From Hirundichthys speculiger (taxonomy: Eukaryota; Chordata; Actinopteri; Beloniformes; Exocoetidae): DNA of 64,000 nt. Both the position numbers and the translations under genes were made by a program. The stretch covers positions 195,001 through 259,000 of the forward strand of contig JAGFBZ010000702.1 of the NCBI GenBank assembly GCA_018398805.1, read 5' to 3'. This document shows positions 39,401-51,400 of this stretch, piece after piece (positions within the stretch are counted from its first letter, which is position 1; each line of letters starts with the position of its first letter). The notes below the pieces were generated by a model. The model saw only the letters and a program-made list of their open reading frames with translations, did not search any database and was not told the origin of the DNA.

Positions 39401-42400
39401 ACATCTGCTTTTATAGAGACCTGCACACCTGCAGCTCCTCAGGATGTGTGGCAGCGCCACTCACCCTGCTGAATCCTGACGAATCAACCAGGGGGGATTT
39501 AGTGTTTACGTTTGGCTTGACTTTTATTTGAATTACTTGTTTTTGTGAAAAACGTACATGCTGTTTTTCACTTTAGGTTTTATTTGCTGAATCTAATGAT
39601 CAGACTGAATGTATGAGGTTGAAAAATAAGCGTACCAATGTTTCCGTGTATATTAAACTCAGTAACTGATCATTCATTTTCTAACAAATCAATCAACAAA
39701 AGTGGAACTGCGCTAAATGGATATGACTGCAGAAAAGTAAATGAGAGGACGGAGCTTTTTCAGCTTTTTAGTTTTTTATGTTTTTTGGTTAAATTAGGGG
39801 TTTGTATAAAAAATTAATCAGTCTAGCTGTGCTCTGATGAAGTGATTCCATTCATCATCATGCAGACTCACTACGTTGTAAGCAGTGTTATTCCGATTCC
39901 GATACCGGTATCGGAAACTTCTCCGACACTGCCAAAAATACCGGCATCGGTATCTGTAAGTGCAGGAGTCCAGGCACCAACCGATACCAAGTAATTTATA
40001 TTTAATGATTTGTTTATACTGGTTACCATACCAGCAAGAAGAAACTGAAACTGTGGCAAATTTCGTTGAATTTTGGCGAAATTCGTCTAAAAACTTCAAA
40101 AAATTGCTGCCCTTAAATTTTCATTGAAATTTCGGTGAATTCTTTGATGCCGCCATACAAATTCTTGCTTCGAATTATCTTTCAACGAATTTTCTCTCAG
40201 CGAATTTTCGCAGTGAATGTTCCACTAAAGAGCGAAGGAATGTAAGGTGAATAAAGACATTATAAAACTACAAAGAAAATGTATTTTAGTTCAATTGCAT
40301 TCGCAATACTGTTTTATACGGTTTTATTTGGAAATAAATATAGACATAAATGGGTTGGATTTACTGTATTTACAACAATGATAATTATATTACAGTCAGG
40401 CGTGGTGCAATGTTTTTAACATCCCACTTTGATCGCTAGTCGGTATCAGCCGATACCCACGGCTCAAGAACTGGAATCGATATCGGGAGGGAAAAGATGG
40501 TATCGAAACATCTCTTGTCCTAAGCAGTGATGGGTTTATGTGTTCGCTTCCAGATGTGGACGAGTGTCTGGAGGAGGCCCGGCCATGCGGGGCTGCAGGA
40601 GAGTGCGTCAACAGCATGGGCTCCTACACCTGTCTGTGTCCCGAGGGCTACCGGCAGACCAGCGACACCACCTGCACAGGTGCACTCTGAGTTGGTTACG
40701 TCACAAAAATGTGGTTTTAACCTGATAAACAATCCTGGTAGAAGCAGTACTACTCCAGACAACATGGAAAATGTAAATGAGAAGAAAAAGAAACATCAGT
40801 GTGTTGAAGGACAAGGGTGGAAGTCTGAACTGGACGGAGGTGACCCACCTGCCATGAACCATCATATTGTGAAAACAAGGTTTTGTGGTGAGATGAGTCA
40901 GTGTTTCAGTTACTTTCTGGGAAAAAAAAAAGACAGCGGTATGCTCTGGACCAAAGATGAAAAACACACATGTGAATAAAGGAACGTAAGCGCCGACAGG
41001 CTCCAACTCACCGACATCACCTCGACCCCTGGAGGCTGTCGCTAAACAACTCAGAGGGTTTCAGAGGAGATTTGAACCACATATGAGGAGAGGGTCAGTC
41101 TGTAAGTCGAAAAACTGATTTTATGTGCAGCACTCAGCCTTTTTAAATGTGTAGTTCTAGAAAAAAACAAGACATGGAGACAAGCAGACGCCCGTGCAAC
41201 GGTCACGTGATGTCGAAACCTTCGTTATCTCTTACGAATCCAGCTGGAAATCTCTGCCTGTAGGACTTGAGGTCAAAGCAATTTTTTTAGCTCAGAGCGC
41301 CCCCTATAGGAGTGGAGGTTAAATCACTTTCATGACACTGTCCAGAATCCAACCTTGTTTGGTTTCCAGCTCAGTCACTCTCTCGTTGTCTCTTCCATCA
41401 CTACTTTCATGAGTCGCTTGGTCAGAAGAGACCACCGGGGCAGATGGGAAAAAGGACTTTTGCTGGTTTTTGCTGATAGCAGGGATGAAAAGTTGAGTGG
41501 GCAAGGGAACACATCCTCAAAATAATCATATGAGACAGAAATTTTAATATGAAAAAAAAAAAAAACTGTACATAACTTGGTGTCTTTAATGCCACAGCAT
41601 CTTTAAAGTGTTGAGAGGAGGAATGGCAACTTCAGAAAAGTGGGAAAATCCTGACTTTTTTTGGAATTTGTGGCAAGACTGAAATTCAAAAATATATTAT
41701 ACATCATCCATATGTCATCCACCCAAACCAACTCCAACTGGCAGCCAACAGTCAAAGACAGCAGAGTCCCGACTTCCAGTTTAGATCTGATAGGTGTTCA
41801 AGCGTTTGAATCAAGTGGGGGAAAAAAAAGCAGAAATTTCTTCTGCTCAAAATTGTGAAAAAAAAAAATTGGATATTTTTTAAGCATGTTTATGTGGTTC
41901 CTTGAAACAAGTTTCTCATCCCGAACGTGGAAGATAAAAGCTGAACTCTGGGGACAGATGCAGCTTTTAACAGCACATTTCTAGATTTCAGATGTCCGGG
42001 CGAATTAAGGCACAATAGATTTAAGAGATAAGATACCATGGGCCCAATCATTAAATTATATTTAAAACAAGATAAATAATCTTACATTTGCTAATTAATT
42101 TAATTTAATTTAATTTTAAATCTTGGCACGAACAATTCGCCATGCGTTTTGGTTCCTGTCCAGCTGTGGACAGCTGTGTTATCAACCCAATCCAAGATGG
42201 ACGCCCGTGTGAGCGTGGTAGGGAGAAAAAAACCCGCTCTGATAATGACAGTGCAGCGTTTTGATCCCCCACAAAGCTGCGAGACCTCGCAGTTTTTATC
42301 GGATCCCAGTTTCTGGAGCCGACAGAAGTAGAGAAACACTCGTTTCTGTCTGTGTCGTCTCAGATATCGACGAGTGCGTTGAAGAAGCCGAGGTCTGCTC

Positions 42401-45400
42401 GCCTCACGGGACGTGTGTGAACGCCGAAGGATCTTATCTGTGTGTGTGTGACAGCGGATTCACCGCCAGTCTCGACACGCCCTCTTGTGAAGGTAAGATG
42501 CAACTACACACACATACACACACCTGGTTTGGAAATATGCTGCAGGTGTGATGAACGAGTGTGTGAATGTAAGATTTTAGTATATCTTACGTTAGCAGTA
42601 ATATATATATATACAGTGTTTTGGCAATCGGCAGTTGAACGATTACACTGACCAAGACAGAGGTGAGAAGTGGATTTATTCTCCAAGTTGTGTACAAGTT
42701 CAGAGAAGTCATTCACTCACATCACAGGATGCAGGATGCTCAGAAATGAGAAATGGTAAGTAAGAAACGGTCGTTTTTAAACCATCACATGAACAACATG
42801 AGGACCTTAAAATAAGTTCTTCAGACGCCTACGTGTCAAACTTTAGGGACTTGATGGAGCCAGAATAATAATCAGAAGCGATGGCCGTCAACAGGCCCGA
42901 ATCTAGAGGAAAAGTCACAGACTTGTGAATCAGCAAAATGCAGTTTTCATACAACAGTGTTTACTTTAATTTAAAATGGGAAAAAGTCACATGAAACATG
43001 TTTTTATAAAAATAAATACTCCTCTCACTTTCATTCAAAGTGACCTTCTAAATATAGATTCATACTACAAAGGGTGATTAATTTACAGCCTTGAGTCCAA
43101 AATGGTCACCCAGGTAGGACTGAACGGGGATAGATAATGGACGGATGGATAGATGGATGGATGGATGGATGAATGGATGGATGGATGGATGGATGCATGG
43201 ATGGATCCATGGATGCATGGATGGATGGATGAATGGATGGATGGATGGATGGATTGATCCATGGATGCATGGATGGATAGATGGATGGATGAATGGATGG
43301 ACGGACAGACAGATGGATGGATGGATGCATGGATACATGGATCCATGGATGGATAGATGGATGGAAGGATGGATGCATGGATGGATGCATGGACGGACGG
43401 ATGGAAGAATGGACGGATGGATAGATCCATGGATGCATGGATGGATGGATAGATGGATGGACGGATGGACAGACGGACAGATGGATGGATGGATGGATGG
43501 ATGGATGGATGGATGGATGGACAGACGGATGGATGGACGGACAGATGGATGAATGGAGGATGGATGGATGCATGAATGGATAGATGGACAGATGGATGGA
43601 AGGACGGACGGACGGACGGATGGATGATGGATGGATGGATGATGATGCATGGATGGACAGATGGATGGATGAATGGATGGATGGATGAATCCATGGAAGC
43701 ATGGATGGATGGATAGATGGATGGACGGATGGATGGACGGACAGATGGATGGACGGATGGATGGATAGATTGATCCATGGATGCATGGATGGATGCATGG
43801 ATGGACGGATGGATGGATAGATGGATGGATGAATGGATGGATTGATGGATGCATGGATGGACGGATGGATGGATGCATGGATGGACGGATGGATGGATAG
43901 ATGGATGGACGGATGGACGAATGGATGGATAGATGGATGGATGGATGCATGGACGGACAGATGGATGAATGGAAGAATGGATGGATGGATGGATCCATGG
44001 ATGCATGGATGGACGGATGGATGGATAGATGGATGGACGGATGAACGGACGGACAGATGGATGGATGGATACATGGATGGATGGATGGATGCATGGATGA
44101 ATGGATGTATGGATGCATGGATGGATGGATGGACGGATGGATGATAGATGGATGGACGGATTGACGGATGGACGGACAGACAGATAGATGGATGGATTGA
44201 AGTCCATAAAGGTTGTGAACCTGTGTAAAATGCCAGCAGAAGTCCTGACCTCTCTTCTCCTCCTGCTGGATCAATAAAGGCCGCTGGAGCCTCAACAGGC
44301 TCAGAAGAAGACAAGCAGCAGCGTCAGCAGCTGTAAACCCAGACGGCTCCTGCTGTCGAGAGCAGCCAGTAACTTGTCGTGTCGTGTTATGAGCGAGGCG
44401 TGTGCTGCTCTGAGACTCATCCTGTGATTAACCTCTGTAGTCGCGGTTGAGTGGCTCAGGAAAGGAAGTGGCTTCTGACTTGGAAGGAGAAAATGCACTT
44501 TTGCCTCAGACCAGCTTTAAACAATTATTTACGAAAGCCGCGAGGCCGACCCCAAACCAGCCCAAACGTTTTCCTGCAAAATAAAATTCAAAACCGCCCA
44601 ACTGCGTATTAATCCAAACAACCTGGCAACAATGTTCCCCCCTCTATTTTTAATTTGCTTGTAAACAAGACCTCACGTAATATTCTGGAGTTAAATCAGC
44701 CCTCCGTCTATTATTAGATGGTAATGAGTGAAAGTTTTCGTTAAGGAGCAAAACTACGTGAATGGAAGCAGTGTTGAGTTTAAATATGTTTGCAGCTTAA
44801 TGGATTTAATGACAGCCCGGAGCGCCAGTAACCGATGTCAAAATAAATTGTTAAGCCTCAGACAAGACTCAGAAATGTCATTCCACTTAAGTCATAGTGT
44901 GGAAGGTCCCTCACCCAAGGTCATTTTAACTCAGTCAGGGCACGGTAAGTATATAAAAAATAATTATTTTGTTCCTATTGAGCTTACCTTACATCTTAAC
45001 TCTACGCCAAGCAACTTCTGGGTTAACTCTCCTCCTCGTTTTGTGTCTATAGACGGTAGTTAAGCCGACATTCGGCAGTAAATTCATACTGCGTTAAGAT
45101 GCCAGTGGAGATTTTGGAAGAACATTCTGGTACAAACAGACCTTTTTATTCACGATCTGGACTTTCACAAAGGCAAACGGACCTCGGCTTCTCTCTAGGG
45201 ACCCTATCCACGTTATCACTTCAGGGAAAATACCTTTTTGAGACTTGCAAAGCATTCGTCAATGGTATGATTGTCGATGAGATGTTGTAAAGTAAAGCAG
45301 TGGCATACATGCCCGTGTGAACTGGCATCACCTGTGGTTTTCAGACATTGATGAGTGTGGGCTCAACGAGACCCGGTGTGGACCCCACGGCTTCTGCGAG

Positions 45401-48400
45401 AACCGACTCGGGTCGTTCCGATGTCTCTGCGACCAGGGCTACCAGGAGTCGCCGGACGGCCAAGGCTGCGAGGGTGAGTGCCGTGACTGACGCCCTCATC
45501 TTCCTTTCAAACCCACCAATTTCTGAAAATTTAAATAAGCAGAAACTGAAACAAACTGCCGACGATGCTGACGACACACACACGAACCAAACTGCGTAGC
45601 TTACGTACAGGACAAATGTCGTTGCTGCCGTTTCGGCTAGTCTATTGTCAGTTTCTGTAATTACAGCGACAAATGCTAGATGGCAGCGATGTAGCGTGCA
45701 GTACTGAGCTACTCTTTACTTCTTACATATAGCTCAGACGTAACAACGGAGCAAGTAAAGCAGATTTTATGTGAATTTGAGCTGATAAATGTTGAGCATT
45801 AGTAATTTTTACTGGCATTCGACCCAGCTTGAAAACAACGTAGTTAGGGATGCACAATAACCGTTTTTTAAAACCGATACCGATAACTGATAACTTTCAG
45901 CTCCTTAAGGCCGATACCGATAACACACACACATATACCTAAGATCATTACATCAATACTATGAACAAAATCAAAAATAGTTTTGACTTTTTGAATGAAC
46001 AGATATTTATTTTTTCCAATGAAAAACTATTGTCAAGCCTCTCAAACATTTTCGTAAAGCGATCAAACAAAGCTATTTGATATCTCACATCAACTTAAAT
46101 AAGGTTCATTACTGACTGATATGAAAAATAAAGGCTCCTTGAACTGATGAAAATACATGCATCAAAATTACAAACTGAAAAAGATTAACATTTAAAGGAT
46201 TTTGGCTTGTGGTTCAATTTAAATTAATACCTTTAATTAAAGTAAATGAGGTACAGTAGTTTTTGTTTTTTAATTTTTAATCTCATGGAAGCTTTAGATG
46301 AGAGGAATGAGGGAGAGGGGAGACTGCTGGTGGCTTGCGCACGTTAGCATTAGCTTCCGTTAGCTCAAACTCCATGGAAGTGATTGTTATGTTGTAGGTG
46401 GCTGATCAGGTTTTACGTATTAAAGCTTGTGCTTCCCTCCTCGTAGAATTCACTCGGAGGATTCGTCACAAATAACCACCAAACTATCTTCTTCTGAAAC
46501 TTTAACGAAATTCCACGCCGCCATGTTTGTTGTGATCAGCGCTGTGCTGCAGGCTGCATTCAAGGTGTAACGTAAATTCCGACGTTCCCTCGTTTGGTAG
46601 TTGTTCTTTCAGCCTTTTCTATTTTTTTCTTTTTTTATGTGTAACATGAGGGAAAATACTGCGAATATCAATTAAAGTCAGCAACTACCAAAATTATGAC
46701 CGAGTTAACGAGTTGTTTTCTGGCATGAGGGGGTATTCTTGATTTTCCTTATTTAGAAATCGTATTTCTGATTATGCCGACGTTACTTGAACATAACATT
46801 CACTGCCAGTTATTCAAGGCTCAGAGGGAGCGAGGCACTGCTGTGTTGACAGAAATATAAATGTTATCGGGGCTATTCGCCGTGATATCGGACTTATCGG
46901 GATGACGTCATAATTTCCTGTTATCGGCCCGATAGTTATTGTGCACCCCTAAACGTAGTAGTAGAAGAGGAAAATGTGAAGAACAATGCTACCAAGTGGA
47001 GTTAGCGTCAAATGCATCCATGACTTAAAGGATACCGAGTATGAGAAGTTTCAGATGTTTGATCAGTCCAATTCTTGGGTGTGCGACAGTACAGGGTTGT
47101 CACTGTCACATGTTTTGGATGAACCACATGGCGCCCTTTCCTCCAACTAAAGATCAGGAAAACTGGTCCGTTTGATGACGGTTCATATTGTCACATATCG
47201 CTGTGTGATCGTTCATCACAGATGCCTCAGGGTCCAGAGATGTTGACACAAGGCCTCCTTTTTGCGTAGTAAAGTTTTAAGTGGAATTTGTGAACGTAGC
47301 TCTGTATTACTTGACAAATATTTCCAAGGTAATCCTTGCCCATGTGGTTACATCAGCAAGCGATGAACAACTGTATGCCTGGATCAGGCATCACAGGTGT
47401 CTGGTTTAGGTTTGTTCCCTTGTCCTTTACACAGTGAAATTTCCAGATTGGATGGTTTCATGATATTCTGCACTTTAGAAGAAAAGTGGTAGAGAAGGTG
47501 TAGATCCACCATCCATCTTTGCTTCTCATGGATACCGTTTTCAGTTCAATTCAGCTTTATTTATAAAGTGACAATATAGATTGTCTCTGTGTGCTTTTCA
47601 GAGACCCAGAGCATTCAATTCAATTCAAATCAAATTCAAAATACTTTATTAATCCCCCAAGAGGGAAATTCAGGTTTCAGTACACCAGTCTGGTGTACTA
47701 GGGGAGCTGCTAGCGTCCAGCGCTCCTTTTCATGCCAGGTCCCGTGGTCCGAGTGCTAACTCCAGTTAACAGCTGTTAGAACCAGTATATCTCCATAATG
47801 ATGACCAGTGAGATATCTCCAGGTCAGAGGAGGAAACACTGATGAACCAGACCGTCTCCTCTGGGAAGACCGAGCTCCTTCAGTCCGGCGAGCGACGGAG
47901 CCGACCGTCCCAGAGCCCGGTTCATCATGCGGACCGGACCAGGCCGTTGTCGTCTCCCCCATGACCCCCAAGCAAATATTATCAGATATTTAGAAAGAAA
48001 CAGTGGCAAGGAAATACTTCTCTTTAAGAGGGGAGCAACCTTGAGCAGCACCTGGGTTATAAGGGGGGGACCCTCCTCTAGAAGGTCAGCCGGGTAAAGG
48101 AAGAAAAGAGGATGGAGGACAGACAGACGAGAGGCACATATATACTGTCAATATTAAATATGAGAAAAATATATTCGTAGTAATTTTCAGTTAGCTGGTG
48201 AATTAAGAGTTGTATGTACTTATATTATGAGTGATTAATCTTCAGTTAATGAACTACAGCAGCTTTAGTCCTGGAGGTCCACTGTCCTCCAAGTCTTTGA
48301 CGTTTCCTTGCTTCAGCACACCTGATTCAAATGAACGGGTTGTTAACTGACTTTTGTTAACAGACCTGGATGACCAGCTGGTGGTGATCCATTCGTTTGG

Positions 48401-51400
48401 ATCAGGTGTGTTGTGTCAGGGAAACATCTAAGACAGGGGTCTCCAACGTCAGTCCTCGAGGGCCGGTGTCATTGCACATTTCCTTGCTTTAACACACCTG
48501 ATCCTAATTAACGGCATTGTCATCAAGGTCCGCAACATGTCAGTTAACGACACAGTCACTTGCACCAGGGTGTGTAGTAGGGATGCGCGCGATTAGTCGT
48601 CTAAACGATTAAACGTCCGCCCACTTACTAGTCGGCACCAGAAATATTAGTCGTTGAACCAATTTGTGTTTTATTCATGTACAAGGCCGCTTAACTGTCA
48701 TACAGCCGCCCGCCACTAGTCGGGGCTACAGAGCCGTCAGACAGCAGTTCCCCCTCTCCGCGGCAATGCTCGAGTAGATTGGAGTTTTAAAACGGCACGG
48801 TGGGAAGATAGTCTCGCAAAACCAGCGCGGTTTGGCGGTACTTTAATCTAGAAAATGAAAACAAGGTAGTATGTAGACTGTGTCAGAAACAACTGGCATA
48901 CAATCACTCGACTGGAGCAATGAGCAACCACATTCGACTCAAGCATTTGGATGTTAATCTGCACGAGACGACGGCTGCTGATGCTAGCAGTGCTGATGCT
49001 AGCGGTGCTAGCCACACTCAGGCCGATTTGACATTGTTTACCTGGAGACGTGTTCTCCTGTCCGGTCTGAGAGGATAACGCAGCTCATCGCGATAATGAC
49101 TTCAAGATATGCTTCCACTTAACTTTGTGAAAGGTAAAGGCTTCAGGAAGCTAATGGAATATGTTGAGCCCGAATACACCGAACCGGGACGCAAACTGAT
49201 AACTTCCAGGCTGGAGCGCATCTTTTTTTTAGACTAGTCAACTAGTCTTAATTAAAATTTTCGTTTAGTCGACAGGGAAATTAGTCACCAGGAACATCCC
49301 TAGTGTGTAGAAGGAGAGATACTTCTAAAACCTGCAGGACACCGGCCCTCGAGGACCAAGTTTGGACACCCCTAAACTACAGAGACGACTATAGAAACAG
49401 GCCGGGACGCTCAGGCCTCTCTTCTTCTTTCACCTTCTTTCTCTTTACTAGAATATGAGAGATAATTTATGTATTTGTGAAGTCATGCTGTTGCAAACAC
49501 AGAATGAACCAAAGATATTTCCCAACGTGTAAGGAAATTGAAACATATTTCATACATTTTTTTACCACAGTACTCAAACATATTAGGACATTCATGTTCA
49601 AGTGATTCGTGTCCCGAAATAAAAGGCTCGGGTTTGGATTCCACTGCTGAAGAAATTCCCCCTCCTGGTCTTAAGTCGTTGCTCTCGGATGATATTTGAA
49701 GGCAATATTATGAAGTGTTTCAGATAAACCTTCCCAATGGTGTATCAGAGTCATGTTGAAGATCAGCGGTTTCCCCCAAGTTTGGTTTGGACTGATTTGA
49801 ACTGATTGGTGCCACTGGTTTCCCTCACATTCAACGAGCCCCTGCAGTTCCCATCTAGTCTAATTTCCTCCAGCAGGAAGGACTGTCAGAAATGACTTCC
49901 CCCATCTGAACCCTGACAGACTCCCCAACACACGCTCCCAGTGACCGACACCACCGAAATGTGCAGCATGATGCCAGCGTTACCAGCACACAGCATGAGC
50001 CCGATACGCACTCAGACACACTTCCCATCTGTCATCTGGCAGTCCTCCTCGGTCCCACGTCAGTTCGGTCCAGCCAGCTGCCTCGTCTCCGCTGCCAAAC
50101 CGTTGCTGTACTGCGGCCTGCACAGATGGACTCACTTACATGCAAACACGCAGTCTTCTCAAGCCAACGGCGGCGGCGCACCGCTCGCCATTCACAATGA
50201 GCATCCTCTCTCGCTCTTCCTTCCCCTGTGTCCACTTCTCTAATCTTATCAGCCAGCATCCTCTGCTTCCTCTCTCCTTTCTCTCTCTCCTCTCCTTTAA
50301 TCTGGCCCTCCCTATCTTTGGCTTCCTCTTCTTTCCTGAGAAGTCTGCTTTCCTTCCTGTTCTGTTTTAAAAATGAGGGCTTTGCAGGAGTTTTATCATT
50401 TTAGTATCTGTCTCATTGGCCTTTTACTTGACTAATTTCACTGAGATGCTGAGTAACTCATCAGGCTGCACGGTCTGAGCATTTAAGAGAAATAAGGTAA
50501 TTTGGAAATTGGTAATAAAGTCACGCATTTATTGTAAACTTCTACTCATCTTCTTCTCGATTGTAAATGGGGATTATACTTATCTCTGCTGAGAAAAAAT
50601 AAACAGTAGCAGATAGTACAGAAGCACAGCTCAGCACTTTCGTACATAAAGTTTGTCGCTTGATTTAATTTTACTTGATGTCGTACAGAAAAAAATGCAG
50701 TCCCCCATTCAGTTGTCACAGCTGGCGCTAAATATGTTTATTTCTGCTGCTACATCCCATTTAAGATCAGAGTCGGTGAAGATTGACTCACGTTAGGAGG
50801 CAGCCCCCAGTGGTCAGTCGAGGAACTGCAGGTTCTCTGAGCTCTGCCCAGAAGTTTTAATGTTGCTATTTGGCTGGAACCCACTGTAACTGTAATTTTA
50901 AACCTAAAATTACTAAAAAATATCTGTAAATCTACTGGCATTTCATTGTTATAATGAAAAACAGGGAAAACCTGTGAAAAATTACAGAATATTTCTTGTA
51001 AAATTACTTCCCAGTTCAAACCCATACCCACTTGGCCCATAAATATGCCACGCAGGGCCCATATATGCATTCCCAGTTCAAATCCATGCCCATTTAGCCC
51101 ATAAAAGTTCTATGCAGGACCTATATATGCGTTCCCAGTTCAAACCCATGCCCATTTAGCCCATAACAGTTCTACACAGGACCCATATACGCATTCCCAG
51201 TTCAAACCCATGCCCATTTAGCCCATAACAGTTCTATACAGGACCCATATATGCATTCCCAGTTCAAACCCATGCCCATTTAGCCCATAACAGTTCTACA
51301 CAGGACCCATATACGCATTCCCAGTTCAAACCCATGCCCATTTAGCCCATAACAGTTTGGACCCATATGCATTCCCAGTTCAAACCCATGCCCATTTAGC

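Larger units (their letters stand above)
48434..49373. mobile_element. hAT-type MITE split by a second hAT element
   Basis: Ends CAGGGGTCTCCAACGTCAG and GGACACCCCT with inner CCTCGAGGGCCGGTGT and its complement. The related 25929-26139 element and a decayed neighbour (48262-48433) share interior phrases. Interrupted by 48578-49302. Confidence 0.7.

Noticed and set aside
43078..44314. Minus-strand open frames of about 370-405 codons with His-Pro-Ser-Ile repeats
   Set aside because: They are translations of the GATG tetranucleotide array; all frames stay open because the repeat contains no stop codon.
44728..45063. 111-codon plus-strand frame
   Set aside because: No recognisable domain and no splice or start context; intronic chance frame.
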